64,000 nt of DNA from Massilibacteroides sp. (GTDB taxonomy: Bacteria > Bacteroidota > Bacteroidia > Bacteroidales > Tannerellaceae), in assembly GCF_028705895.1 (NCBI RefSeq), contig NZ_JAQWCQ010000011.1, positions 1-64,000 on the forward strand. The letters run 5' to 3'. Of this stretch, positions 1 to 8,683 are shown one piece after another; within the stretch, counting starts at the first letter, position 1; each line of letters starts with the position of its first letter. A program made the translations under genes and the position numbers. The notes beneath the pieces were generated by a model. The model did no database searches. It was given only the letters and a program-made list of their open reading frames with translations, and was not told the origin of the DNA.

Positions 1-65
1 ATCTTTTATCACTACTTTTGCCCATGTGGTAATTTTTATTGGTGGAACAACAAAATTACACACCT

Positions 66-97
66 AAGGCGAAACCGAAAGGGAGTAGCCTTTTTTT
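66..97 (+). terminator. possible weak terminator
   Basis: AAGGC (66-70) can pair with GCCTT (88-92) across a 17-nt loop, and a run of seven T follows (91-97). The 5-bp stem is short, so this is a weak call. It would end a rightward gene lying off the left edge. Confidence 0.3.
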
Positions 98-310
98 ATG
101 CAAATTTTAGTCGGTCAGTAGTGATAATAAATAACGTATAACAGTTCCAAAAGTCAGGTTAGATATGTCCTATTTTAACCCCGTAAAAACGTTTTTTATT
201 GGTTGAAAATCAAATAAAAAATAAGTGTAAAAATATAAAGGATGAGTCCACTGTAAAAAGTCGAGAACTTTCAAAAGCAATATTTAGCAAATAGTAGTTC
301 TAAAAATTTT

Positions 311-384
311 GAGGCTCTTCAACTTGTTTGCTGAGGCGCCTGGAAACGAAAGTTGAAGCGCCTCAACATTCGTTTCCAAGCGCC
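311..384. repeat. two interleaved inverted repeats
   Basis: Arm A (311-325) is complementary to A' (350-364) at 14 of 15 positions. Arm B (335-350) is complementary to B' (369-384) at 15 of 16. The order is A-B-A'-B', so the two stems cannot both form as simple hairpins; they make a pseudoknot or two mutually exclusive hairpins. All four arms share a GCGCCT-like core. On the minus strand the A'/A stem is followed by AAAATTTTT, so it may be the transcription terminator of the permease gene that ends at 409, with B/B' as a competing fold. Confidence 0.65.
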
Positions 385-408
385 TTTAAATTTTCTTATA
401 TCATGCTT

Positions 409-1167
409 TCAAAAAAGCAATAACAAAACAGACAGACAGGTCACAATTGTGGTGAAAATCCGGAATTGTTTTTCGGGTAATATTTTTATTAGTTTTACTC
501 CCAAATAACCACCAATCAGGATAAAGGGAACGGCAATCAGATTTAATGTCAACGTGGATATTGTAATATTATCCCAAACCCAAACCTGAATGGGTAGCTT
601 TAAATAATTTACCACTAAGAAAAACCAGGCGTTAGTTCCGATAAAGCTAAGCTTAGGCATCTTTACTGATAAAAGATATATGGCCATTACGGGGCCTGCG
701 GCATTGCCTATCATGGTTGTAAATCCTCCTAATAGACCAAATAAAGGGCCGTACCACCAATGATTTGTCCATGTGTTCTGTTGTCCTTTCCACTCAAACC
801 AAAGCATCACAAAGATTGCAAACAGCAAACAAATTCCCAGTAAAAGTTTGAATCCCTCGGGTGGAATCATTTTATCCACTAAAATAGCCACGCCAAATCC
901 AAATAGTGCTGAAGGTAATAATTTGAAGATATATCGCCATTCAGCCACACGGCGATAATAAAACACAGCTATCAGGTCGGCAAAACAAAGCATCGGAAGG
1001 ATCAGTCCGGTTGAGGGTTTCGCGCCGAATGCTACGGCCATAATGGGAACAGTCAGCATACCAATTCCCTGAATACCTGTTTTGGATATTCCGATGAGTA
1101 ATGCAGAAAAAAACAGTAACATTAAATTTAAAGGGGATTGCACCCACATGGATATATCAATATTCAT
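409..1167 (-). CDS. TauE/SafE-family sulfite exporter-like permease
   Basis: A 252-residue hydrophobic protein with about seven or eight membrane segments and the size of TauE/SafE (TSUP) family members, which move sulfite, sulfoacetate or related organosulfur anions across the inner membrane. The glycine-rich first half (near residues 20-45, ISKTGIQGIG) and the later GGFTTMIGNAAGP segment match the two internally related halves of this family. The substrate cannot be told from sequence. It stands alone, divergent from the zinc uptake genes, with the interleaved inverted repeats just past its stop. A second ATG lies six codons into the frame (1149) and could be the true start. Confidence 0.85.
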   Translation of the reverse strand: MNIDISMWVQSPLNLMLLFFSALLIGISKTGIQGIGMLTVPIMAVAFGAKPSTGLILPMLCFADLIAVFYYRRVAEWRYIFKLLPSALFGFGVAILVDKMIPPEGFKLLLGICLLFAIFVMLWFEWKGQQNTWTNHWWYGPLFGLLGGFTTMIGNAAGPVMAIYLLSVKMPKLSFIGTNAWFFLVVNYLKLPIQVWVWDNITISTLTLNLIAVPFILIGGYLGVKLIKILPEKQFRIFTTIVTCLSVLLLLF

Positions 1168-1254
1168 CTCGTCGTTCGTGATTTCGAGTACAATAGTACG
1201 TCTTTTAAAAATAGCAGAGTACTCTTTTATCTTTTCTTAAGCACAAAAAATAAC

Positions 1255-1262
1255 TACATTTG
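1255..1262 (+). promoter_or_regulatory. -7 box (TACATTTG) of the zinc uptake operon
   Basis: TACATTTG matches the Bacteroidetes -7 consensus TAnnTTTG and ends 26 bases before the ATG at 1289. No clear TTTG -33 element is seen at the expected distance. Confidence 0.55.
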
Positions 1263-1288
1263 TCTGGTTAAATGAAACAAAGATTCAA

Positions 1289-2191
1289 ATGAAACAGATA
1301 GGAGTATTAATTACGTTGTTTTTGTTGCTGTTGACAGGTTGTGGAGGTAAACAATCTGAAGACAAAATGGTCTCGGTAACGATTGAACCGCAACGTTATT
1401 TCGCCGAGAAGATAGCTGGAGATAAATTTAAAATCAATACGGTTGTCCCTTCCGGTCAAAATCCGGAATCGTATGACCCGACTCCTCAACAGATGGTGCA
1501 GGTGAGTCGTAGCAAGGCTTATTTACGAATCGGACATATTGGTTTTGAAGAAGTTTGGATAGATAAACTTCAGGAGAATAATAAAGAGATGAAGTTTTTC
1601 GACCTTTCCGAAGGTATGGAATTGATAGAAAATGCCGAAGAACATCACCACGAACATGAGCATGACCATGAGCATGGTGAGGAATGTAGCCATAGTCATT
1701 ATGGCGTTGATCCGCACATCTGGAGTTCGATTACCGGAGCTAAAAAAATGGCCTGGAATACATTGAACGCATTTATTGCGTTAGATAAAGAAAATACGCA
1801 GTTCTATTGGGAAAATTATAACCGGCTTATGACAGAAATCGAGGCTACGGAACAAGAGATTGAAAAATTGTTAGCTCCGCTGAAAAACCGGACATTTATT
1901 ATTTATCATCCGGCATTGACTTATTTCTCTAACGAGTATAATCTGACTCAATTGAGCATTGAGATGGAAGGTAAAGAACCCTCGCCCGCGCAGTTGAGAC
2001 GTCTGATTGATACCTCGCGCGAATCTGGAGCAAAGGTGGTGTTTATTCAGCAAGAGTTCGATAAGAAAAATGCAGAATTAGTTGCAAAGGAAACGAACTG
2101 TAATTTAGTTGTTATTAATCCGTTTGATTATGACTGGAAAAAAGAAATGATTCATATAGCACAAGCATTGGCTGATGGAGAAACTAATTGA
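1289..2191 (+). CDS. znuA: zinc ABC transporter substrate-binding lipoprotein
   Basis: A 300-residue ZnuA/TroA-type metal-binding protein. The N-terminus is a lipoprotein signal with a lipobox ending at Cys18, so the mature protein is probably lipid-anchored on the outer face of the inner membrane. Residues 117-137 form the His/Asp/Glu-rich loop typical of zinc (rather than manganese) binders. Likely ligands are His83, His143 (in the DPHIW motif), a His in YHPALTY near residue 207 and a C-terminal Asp. It captures Zn2+ for the ATPase encoded next, which starts 17 bases before this stop, so the two are translationally coupled. No membrane permease gene follows, which is unusual. Confidence 0.9.
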   Translation: MKQIGVLITLFLLLLTGCGGKQSEDKMVSVTIEPQRYFAEKIAGDKFKINTVVPSGQNPESYDPTPQQMVQVSRSKAYLRIGHIGFEEVWIDKLQENNKEMKFFDLSEGMELIENAEEHHHEHEHDHEHGEECSHSHYGVDPHIWSSITGAKKMAWNTLNAFIALDKENTQFYWENYNRLMTEIEATEQEIEKLLAPLKNRTFIIYHPALTYFSNEYNLTQLSIEMEGKEPSPAQLRRLIDTSRESGAKVVFIQQEFDKKNAELVAKETNCNLVVINPFDYDWKKEMIHIAQALADGETN

Positions 2192-2933
2192 AATAAGAAA
2201 TGTCTCTGCTGCATACGGCAATAAAACGGTGTTGCGTAATGTAGATCTGGATATTTATAAAGATGATTTCCTGGGGATAATAGGACCGAATGGTGGTGGT
2301 AAAACGACCTTGTTAAAGGTAATGCTTGGATTGCTTACACCTGCTTTGGGAAGTGTGACTTTCTGGAATGATAGGGAAGAGACCTCTTCTTGTAAGATCG
2401 GTTATCTTCCGCAAATCAATAATATTGATAAGAAATTTCCGATATCGATCTGGGAAGTCGTAGCTTCTGGCTTAGCCGAACAGAAGCCGTTATTTCGTGC
2501 ATACACGAAAGCGCAGGAAAAACGGATAGATGAAGTGCTGGAGCAGATGGGAGTCAAAGAACTCCCTACGCGTCCGATCGGAGAATTATCCGGAGGACAG
2601 TTACAGCGGGTTCTGTTAGGAAGAGCGATTGTGTCTAAGCCGCAAGTACTGATCTTAGATGAACCGAACTCCTATGTGGATAAACGCTTTGAATCTCATT
2701 TTTATGACTTACTGTCTGAAATAAATAAAGAGAGTGCGGTTGTCTTGGTCTCTCATGATATAGGAACGGTAGTGAGCATGGTGAAGAATATTGCTTGTGT
2801 AAACGAAACGTTGCATTATCATTCCGGAAGTGATGTGACTGAAGACTGGCTGACGCATGTCTATAATTGTCCGATTGATATTGTAGGACATGGTGATTTG
2901 CCTCACCGGGTGTTAAAAAGGCATGAGAATTAA
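2175..2933 (+). CDS. znuC: metal ABC transporter ATP-binding protein
   Basis: A 252-residue ABC ATPase of the ZnuC/MntB type. Walker A is GPNGGGKT at residues 37-44, the signature LSGGQLQ at 138-144 and Walker B VLILDEP at 158-164, with the switch His in LVSHD near residue 196. It would power metal import together with the preceding binding lipoprotein. The ATG overlaps the end of that gene by 17 bases. The usual ZnuB permease is not encoded next to it or anywhere else in this window, so the ATPase must use a permease encoded elsewhere or the cluster has lost it. Confidence 0.9.
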   Translation: MEKLIEIRNVSAAYGNKTVLRNVDLDIYKDDFLGIIGPNGGGKTTLLKVMLGLLTPALGSVTFWNDREETSSCKIGYLPQINNIDKKFPISIWEVVASGLAEQKPLFRAYTKAQEKRIDEVLEQMGVKELPTRPIGELSGGQLQRVLLGRAIVSKPQVLILDEPNSYVDKRFESHFYDLLSEINKESAVVLVSHDIGTVVSMVKNIACVNETLHYHSGSDVTEDWLTHVYNCPIDIVGHGDLPHRVLKRHEN

Positions 2934-2974
2934 CCTTTTGTTGATTTGTCGGTATGTGTCCAGGAGTATATTGT

Positions 2975-3166
2975 ATGATAGGGTTGCCCGAATTCGGATT
3001 TATTGTTTGGGTTGCCGTTCTTTTGTTTGGTATCAAAGCTGTTTCGCAAAATCCATTTATCAGTCGCGGGCAAAAAACACTATGGATATTAACCGTATTA
3101 GTGCTTAACTGGATTGGGCTGCTTTGGTATTACTATACATTTTATATGAAAGATAATAAGGAATAA
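2975..3166 (+). CDS. small membrane protein, PLDc_N-like
   Basis: A 63-residue protein with two membrane segments and the general look of the phospholipase D-nuclease N-terminal family (PLDc_N), small proteins of unknown role. I chose the ATG at 2975 because AGGAG at 2962-2966 sits eight bases upstream; an in-frame ATG at 2954 would add seven residues ahead of it. It lies 41 bases after the ATPase gene and 2 bases before the epimerase gene, so it is probably part of the same operon. It is too small to be the missing metal permease. Confidence 0.7.
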   Translation: MIGLPEFGFIVWVAVLLFGIKAVSQNPFISRGQKTLWILTVLVLNWIGLLWYYYTFYMKDNKE

Positions 3167-3168
3167 TT

Positions 3169-4176
3169 ATGAAAATCCTGATTACCGGCGCCAGCGGATT
3201 TATTGGCGGATTCTTAGTGCAAGAGGCATTGAACAGAGGATATGAAGTTTGGGCAGGGGTACGCAAAAACAGTGACCGGTCTAATCTGCAGGATAAACGC
3301 ATACATTTTATCGATCTTCGTTATGATGATATTACGACTTTGTCCACCCAATTAGCCGAACTCAAAGAAACACACGGAGTACTGGATTATGTGATACATA
3401 ATGCAGGTTTAACCAAAACCCTGAATAAAGATAATTTCTTCCGCGTTAATGCACTTTATACCAAGAACCTGATTGAAGGATTGCACGCTTCAGGACATTC
3501 GCTCAAGAAATTCTTGCTGATGAGTAGTCTGAGCAGTTATGGCAAAGGAGATGAAAAAACTTTCCGTCCGATTCGTCTGGATGATCCGCAGAATCCGGAT
3601 ACTGCATACGGTAAAAGTAAGTTAGACGCAGAAAATTTCATTCGTTCTCAATCCTATTTTACTTATGTTATTCTTCGTCCCACAGGGGTTTACGGACCGG
3701 GTGAGAAAGACTATTTTGTGGAGATAAAAAGTGTACAGTCGGGAATTGACTTTGCTGCAGGAAGTATTCCGCAACGGATTACTTTTATTTACGTAAAAGA
3801 CCTTGCGCGGGCAGCTTTTCTTGCCCTCGAAAATGAAAAAGTAGTAAATAAGCATTATTTTGTGGCAGACGGAGATGTGCATACCGATGAATCGTTTGCC
3901 AAAATGATACAAGACATTCTCAAAAAGAAACATGTCCTTCGGGGACGTATTCCTCTGCCCTTAGTACGTCTGGCTTGCATTTGTTCCGAAGGAATAGGAA
4001 AATTACTGGGTAAGAGTATGACGCTGAATACCGATAAATACATCATCCTGAAGCAACGTAACTGGATTTGTGATGTTACGCCACTCCAGGATGATCTGGG
4101 TTTTATGGCTCAATATCCTTTACGCAAAGGACTGGAAGAAGCTATTGAATGGTATAAAAAAGAAGGTTGGCTTTGA
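3169..4176 (+). CDS. NAD-dependent epimerase/dehydratase
   Basis: A 335-residue extended short-chain dehydrogenase. The Rossmann nucleotide-binding motif GASGFIG is at residues 7-13, and the catalytic YxxxK is YGKSK at 147-151 after a serine-rich SSLSSYG stretch near 119-125. Such enzymes act on nucleotide sugars or on sterol- and flavonoid-like alcohols; the substrate cannot be called. It begins 2 bases after the small membrane protein, probably as the last gene of the operon, and converges on the head-GIN gene with a 2-base gap, leaving no room for a separate terminator. Confidence 0.88.
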   Translation: MKILITGASGFIGGFLVQEALNRGYEVWAGVRKNSDRSNLQDKRIHFIDLRYDDITTLSTQLAELKETHGVLDYVIHNAGLTKTLNKDNFFRVNALYTKNLIEGLHASGHSLKKFLLMSSLSSYGKGDEKTFRPIRLDDPQNPDTAYGKSKLDAENFIRSQSYFTYVILRPTGVYGPGEKDYFVEIKSVQSGIDFAAGSIPQRITFIYVKDLARAAFLALENEKVVNKHYFVADGDVHTDESFAKMIQDILKKKHVLRGRIPLPLVRLACICSEGIGKLLGKSMTLNTDKYIILKQRNWICDVTPLQDDLGFMAQYPLRKGLEEAIEWYKKEGWL

Positions 4177-4178
4177 GA

Positions 4179-4979
4179 TCAGTCCACTTTCTTTATAGAA
4201 CCCGATCCGGCCACTTTTTTCGTGATTTCAGGGTCGCCTTTGTAGCGTATTTTTCCGCTTCCGGCAATTTCCACATTAATTTTATCACTAACACTCATTT
4301 CTACATCTCCACTTCCTGCAATTGAGCAAGAAAGCTCTTTTGACTGTAAGTCGAAGCCTTTAACCTCTCCACTTCCCGCTATAGATAAACTTACTTTGTT
4401 TGCTTCACCGCCTAAGATTAAGGTACCGCTTCCGGCTATCTCTGCATCAAATTCGCCATAAACAGCCTCTGCAGATCTTAATGTGCCGCTACCAGCAATA
4501 TGTGTCTCTAAATCGTTTATTTCAGCACGGTCAGGCATGTCAACGTAACCGCTTCCTGCTATAGATATTTCTAATTTGTCTGTAACTAAAGGACTATTTA
4601 TAGTCAACTTGTTACTACCTGCCAATTTAAAAGATTTAATCGTCGTAGAATTGGTTCTTATCGTAAACTCGGTAGGCTTAATCCGGTACATCTTTTCATA
4701 TTTCTTTTGGGGTTTGATTTTGAGCTTTCCGTTTTCTACTTCAAAAAGAAATATGTCCAGAATGTTTTTATCCGTGGTTACTGTCAACTCCGGTTCTTTC
4801 TCCGATTGTTCATAGTAAGCCTCTATTTTTCCTCCTGCAAGAGTTAAAGCAGTATAATCCGTAATAGCGATTTTTTCTGTAACGACATTTCCGTCTCCTT
4901 CGATCGTCCGCATCGGGATGCAACTTGTAATTGCTAATAGTAATGAAAGGCAGATTGTTAAAGCAATACTCTTTTTCAT
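4179..4979 (-). CDS. head-GIN domain (DUF2807) lipoprotein
   Basis: A 266-residue protein with a lipoprotein signal (lipobox near Cys20, ITSC) and a DUF2807 'head GIN' domain filling the rest. The motif IAGSG recurs at least five times between about residues 115 and 260, at 15-25 residue spacing, as expected for a parallel beta-helix in which each turn brings the motif to the same face. Members are exported proteins of Bacteroidetes with no assigned biochemical role, sometimes described as adhesin-like. The next leftward gene upstream (5061-5879) encodes a second member with a different export signal, so the two form a tandem pair. Confidence 0.85.
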   Translation of the reverse strand: MKKSIALTICLSLLLAITSCIPMRTIEGDGNVVTEKIAITDYTALTLAGGKIEAYYEQSEKEPELTVTTDKNILDIFLFEVENGKLKIKPQKKYEKMYRIKPTEFTIRTNSTTIKSFKLAGSNKLTINSPLVTDKLEISIAGSGYVDMPDRAEINDLETHIAGSGTLRSAEAVYGEFDAEIAGSGTLILGGEANKVSLSIAGSGEVKGFDLQSKELSCSIAGSGDVEMSVSDKINVEIAGSGKIRYKGDPEITKKVAGSGSIKKVD

Positions 4980-5060
4980 GATTTTGTTTTTTTTATTACT
5001 GTTCTTGATTATAGGACGATCGAATTCAAAAAAAGGTTACAACATATCAACAAAAAAAGA

Positions 5061-5879
5061 TTAGTCCTTGCTGATTGAACCTAATCCGGATTTCTTCTTC
5101 GTTACTTTTGCATCACCTTTATAAGAGATATCTCCTATTCCGGAAACTGAAGCATCTAATTCTTCACTGGCATATACTTCAATATCTCCTGCACCCGAAA
5201 CAGAAGCAGAAACACTCTTAGCGATTAAATCATAAGCTTCCACATCCCCAGCTCCGGATACGGAGAATTTTGCTTGGTCTGCTTTACCTTTTAGATTGAT
5301 ATCCCCTGCACCTGAAACTTTTGCTTCCACTTTTTCGCATGCGAGTTTTTCTATATCCACATCTCCTGCTCCGCTAATTGAAAGTTTTACGGTCTGAATA
5401 TCTGCTTGTTTCTTCATGATAATATCTCCCGCACCACTTACTGAGACGTTTAGTTCTTCTGATTCAAAGGGGGTCACAACAATAAAATCCATCGAACCCG
5501 AAACCGCAACCTTATTTAAATTTTTTGATGAAGCGTCAATGACCAATTTGGTAGGAGTTATTTTGTCTCTTTTTGTAGTTCTGATGGTTAATCTCCCATT
5601 AGAAGATTGTATATCTAAATAAGGAATCAGATTTTCATCTGTCGTTACAGTTAAAGAACTCGTACCTGCTTTCTGGCTATAGTTAAGTTTGTAACTCTCT
5701 TTAATCTTACTCGAGAACAGTTTGTTATTGTGCACAATATTTCCTCCGATATCAATCTTATCGAAGTCACCAACTTGAATTTCTTTTGTAACAATATTAC
5801 CGTTTCCTTTCACATTCTCTGCATTTCCTGTAAATACCCCGAACAGGCAGATGGCTAAAATAAATACTTTTGTTCTCAT
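5061..5879 (-). CDS. head-GIN domain (DUF2807) exported protein
   Basis: A 272-residue relative of the neighbouring lipoprotein. It starts at the ATG at 5879, where MRTKVFILAICLFGVFTGNA forms a signal peptide without a lipobox cysteine; an upstream in-frame ATG at 5942 would bury that signal. The repeated motif is VSGAGD, at least six copies between about residues 125 and 240, and the C-terminus ends in a KKSGLGSISKD-like tail similar to the partner's KKVAGSGSIKK. The pair therefore seems to have arisen by duplication, one product lipid-anchored and the other soluble in the periplasm or beyond. Function unknown. Confidence 0.82.
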   Translation of the reverse strand: MRTKVFILAICLFGVFTGNAENVKGNGNIVTKEIQVGDFDKIDIGGNIVHNNKLFSSKIKESYKLNYSQKAGTSSLTVTTDENLIPYLDIQSSNGRLTIRTTKRDKITPTKLVIDASSKNLNKVAVSGSMDFIVVTPFESEELNVSVSGAGDIIMKKQADIQTVKLSISGAGDVDIEKLACEKVEAKVSGAGDINLKGKADQAKFSVSGAGDVEAYDLIAKSVSASVSGAGDIEVYASEELDASVSGIGDISYKGDAKVTKKKSGLGSISKD

Positions 5880-6032
5880 ATTTTCTTTTTTAATGATAAT
5901 TGTTCTGTTTATATGACGTAAACTCATGAGCGAAGGTTGCACTTTTTATGCGAAAAATTGTTTCAATATAGATTATATTTTAAAGAGTTTGTACTTTAGC
6001 TGTATATAAGACGATGAATAAAAGAGGTTAAA

Positions 6033-6506
6033 ATGAAAATAACGAAGACGAATGCTGCTCGTATATTAGATAAAGCTAAAATATCATATGACCTGATTCC
6101 TTACGAAGTGGACGAATCAGACCTGAGCGCAACACATGTTGCCGAACAGTTGAATGAACCTGTTGAGCAGGTGTTTAAAACCTTAGTTCTGAAAGGAGAT
6201 AAGACAGGATTTTTTGTCTGCATAATACCGGGTGCTGATGAACTCGACCTGAAGAAAGCGGCCAAAGTGTCCGGGAATAAAAGTTGCGATATGATTCCCC
6301 TGAAAGAATTGCTTCCAACAACAGGCTACATAAGAGGGGCATGCAGTCCGATCGGAATGAAAAAACATTTTCCTACTTATATACATGAAACTTGTCTGAC
6401 ATACGACCGAATATACGTAAGTGCCGGTCAGAGAGGTCTGCAGATTCATCTTTCACCAACCGATCTCATCAAAGAAGTCCGGATCGAGGTGGTTAATCTG
6501 ATATAA
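6033..6506 (+). CDS. ybaK: Cys-tRNA(Pro)/Cys-tRNA(Cys) deacylase
   Basis: A 157-residue YbaK/EbsC protein covering the whole single-domain family length. YbaK hydrolyses Cys-tRNA(Pro) misacylated by prolyl-tRNA synthetase in the cytoplasm. The family lysine near residue 49 lies in VFKTLVLKG, and the later segment GYIRGACSPIGMKK carries the conserved GxxSPxG-type loop. It stands alone, rightward, 6 bases before the convergent LytTR gene stop. Confidence 0.9.
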   Translation: MKITKTNAARILDKAKISYDLIPYEVDESDLSATHVAEQLNEPVEQVFKTLVLKGDKTGFFVCIIPGADELDLKKAAKVSGNKSCDMIPLKELLPTTGYIRGACSPIGMKKHFPTYIHETCLTYDRIYVSAGQRGLQIHLSPTDLIKEVRIEVVNLI

Positions 6507-6512
6507 ACAGAG

Positions 6513-7361
6513 TCAGGACGAGTACGTAGTAAACCAATGAGTCGCTTTTTCGCTATAGGTTTTTGAGATTGGTATGTCGGGGACTTTATCGATACCGAGT
6601 TCCATATAGATGCCATCCTTTTCGCGACGTATTACTTTTACCTGATCAAAATTGACCATGTACGAACGATGGCAACGCATAACGTTTGTGTCGGCAAGAC
6701 TTTCTTCAATGGCCTTTAGTGAATTACGTAACATGAATTTGGTCAGATTTCCTTTGTTCAGATACCAGATACAGACGTAATTATCAGCAGACTCGATATA
6801 GAGCAGATTCGTTCGTTTTACAGAAAGTCTTAGCTCGTTCTTCTCATCATAAAAAGAATATACGTTTTGTTGCGCGGCAACGTTTGCCCTTTCTTCTGCA
6901 AGCATACGCAACAAACGTTCCTTTTCTTTATATGAGAAATACAGATGTATAGCGGAATAGGGCAAGAGCAATACCAAACTGGTATTAATGGCCGATTCTT
7001 TAAATACAGCTAAATATTCGCGTTCGGGATTAAGCACCAACGTGTATATCGTATAGAATAAAGACATGAAGAGTATTTCCAGAATGATCCAAACGGCATA
7101 ACTACCATTACTGATACTATGCTTCTTTCCCCAGTAGTACATTATAATACGACTGATTACAACGACTAATACACCCGTAAGTATAATAAGACTTGAGAAT
7201 ACAAAGAATTTAAATTCGGAGACGTTATACCAATTCGACGAACTGAAGGGCTTGTATATATTGATGAAAACAAGAGCAAAGAAGGCGGTCAGAAGAATCA
7301 ACCGGATGATGTTTGACTTTTCATAAATGTAAGACGGAATCTTGTTTGCAAGTACGCCCAT
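6513..7361 (-). CDS. membrane-anchored LytTR DNA-binding regulator
   Basis: A 282-residue protein with four hydrophobic segments in its first 150 residues and a LytTR DNA-binding domain in the last 100 (NLLYIESADNYVCIWY, then LRNSLKAIEESL and MRCHRSYMVN, all typical of LytTR). A short linker rich in Glu and Lys joins the two. There is no receiver or kinase domain, so it is a one-component membrane sensor-regulator; the signal is unknown. I start it at 7361 because the promoter -7 box at 7381-7388 falls inside the longer frame that begins at 7418. It is divergent from the hydrolase gene, a possible target. Confidence 0.8.
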   Translation of the reverse strand: MGVLANKIPSYIYEKSNIIRLILLTAFFALVFINIYKPFSSSNWYNVSEFKFFVFSSLIILTGVLVVVISRIIMYYWGKKHSISNGSYAVWIILEILFMSLFYTIYTLVLNPEREYLAVFKESAINTSLVLLLPYSAIHLYFSYKEKERLLRMLAEERANVAAQQNVYSFYDEKNELRLSVKRTNLLYIESADNYVCIWYLNKGNLTKFMLRNSLKAIEESLADTNVMRCHRSYMVNFDQVKVIRREKDGIYMELGIDKVPDIPISKTYSEKATHWFTTYSS

Positions 7362-7380
7362 AATGTGATTAGTTTTTGAA

Positions 7381-7388
7381 CAAAGGTA
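7381..7388 (-). promoter_or_regulatory. -7 box (TACCTTTG) of the LytTR gene
   Basis: On the minus strand this reads TACCTTTG, a match to TAnnTTTG, placed 19 bases ahead of the ATG at 7361. It rules against the longer open frame that starts at 7418. No clear -33 TTTG was found. Confidence 0.5.
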
Positions 7389-7537
7389 CACAATCTCTCG
7401 CTGAAGTTCATCCCGCATATAGGAATTTCACCCCTAAATAAGACTTTCTACCCCTTATGAAGCCCGCAGGAACCATTTTTTTTGAAAAGATCAAACTCTG
7501 TTGTTTGTTTGTATCAGCGAATAAAAAAACAACAGGT

Positions 7538-8683
7538 ATGAACATTGCATTGCGTACAAAATTCTTAAGTCAATTATTCTCTTACGACAAGAGAACGACT
7601 ATCGAAGACAGCAAACTGGAAATTATTCCTTATCAGTTTACGCAAACGGTAGGCGATGGTGAGATACATAATTTCCAGAAAGAGTTACCCACTACCGGTT
7701 TTTGTCCGGTAACGGATAACGATATTTTGGAGAATAAATCTTTTACCTATACGATCTTTGCTCCGAACGGACGCGAACGCCGTGATAAGGCCATTATTCT
7801 GTTACATGGATTGAATGAACGTACATGGGAGAAGTATCTGACGTGGGCAGAATCGCTTGCACTCTCAACCGGAAAGCCGGTAATTCTTTTCCCGATAGCA
7901 TTTCATATGAACCGTACTCCGATTGCCTGGAATAATCCGCGTGAGACGATGCCCTGGGCAGTTCTTCGTAAACAGGAAATCGCAGACTTGTGTAATTCAA
8001 CTTTTGCCAATGTCGCTCTGAGTAGCCGTATATCCTGCCACCCGTTGCGTTTTTATGCTTCCGGGAGAGAGTCTGTTTACAACCTTTGTCAGTTAGTTCG
8101 CGAGATAAAAAACGGTGAACATCCATTGTTCTGCGAAGATACATCGATCAATCTTTTTGCATATTCTATCGGTGCTCTGTTATCACAGGTTTTATTGCTG
8201 GCCAATCCCGAAGAAATGTTCTCGGATACTCGTTTGTTTATGTTCTGTGGTGGCTCCATATTCACTGAAATGAATGGTAATGCGCGTGATATTTTAGATA
8301 AAGAAGCCTTTGACCGCCTGCAACTTTATTTTAGGAATGATTTTTTGGAACGATTGGATATCCCTTCGTCGTTTAAGAATGATTTCTTAGAAGAAGCATT
8401 TAAGGCAATGATACGACCGGATGTGTTGACAGAATACCGTGAGTCTTTCTTTAAACGTGCCTGTAATAGAGTCCGTGCCATATCATTAAAGAATGATGTC
8501 GTTATGCCGACTGCCGGCATTGTTTCTGCTTTGGGAGAAGCTTCAGGCAAAATACTGAAGGAGTTTGATTTTCCTTTTAAGTATTCTCATCAAATTCCTT
8601 TTCCTGTAAATGGACCTGCTGATCAGGAGTTGGTTCGAGAGTCATTTAATCAGACGTTTGGTGAAGCCGCAGCGTTTTTGTAA
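7538..8683 (+). CDS. alpha/beta-hydrolase-fold protein, Bacteroidetes type
   Basis: A 381-residue protein I read as an alpha/beta hydrolase: the segment AIILLHGLNERTW has the strand-HG oxyanion turn, and LFAYSIGALLSQVLL has a nucleophile-elbow-like SxG (AYSIGA instead of the strict GxSxG). It resembles uncharacterised Bacteroidetes proteins, possibly DUF6051, but I am not certain of that name. No signal peptide is seen when the ATG at 7538 is used; the longer frame from 7457 adds 27 residues of poor quality. The last bases of the gene contain the -33 element of the next gene's promoter. Substrate unknown. Confidence 0.65.
   Translation: MNIALRTKFLSQLFSYDKRTTIEDSKLEIIPYQFTQTVGDGEIHNFQKELPTTGFCPVTDNDILENKSFTYTIFAPNGRERRDKAIILLHGLNERTWEKYLTWAESLALSTGKPVILFPIAFHMNRTPIAWNNPRETMPWAVLRKQEIADLCNSTFANVALSSRISCHPLRFYASGRESVYNLCQLVREIKNGEHPLFCEDTSINLFAYSIGALLSQVLLLANPEEMFSDTRLFMFCGGSIFTEMNGNARDILDKEAFDRLQLYFRNDFLERLDIPSSFKNDFLEEAFKAMIRPDVLTEYRESFFKRACNRVRAISLKNDVVMPTAGIVSALGEASGKILKEFDFPFKYSHQIPFPVNGPADQELVRESFNQTFGEAAAFL

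Larger units (their letters stand above)
1..408. other. non-coding left edge
   Basis: No convincing reading frame is seen on either strand here. The stretch is AT-rich and holds a weak hairpin with a T-run (66-97), an 11-bp inverted repeat pair (6-16 with 117-127), a 12-mer at 173-184 that is the exact reverse complement of a repeat unit at 13790-13801, a 15-mer at 229-243 found again at 13678-13692, and the interleaved inverted repeats at 311-384. It lies downstream of the leftward permease gene, so it carries at least that gene's 3' end. Confidence 0.6.
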
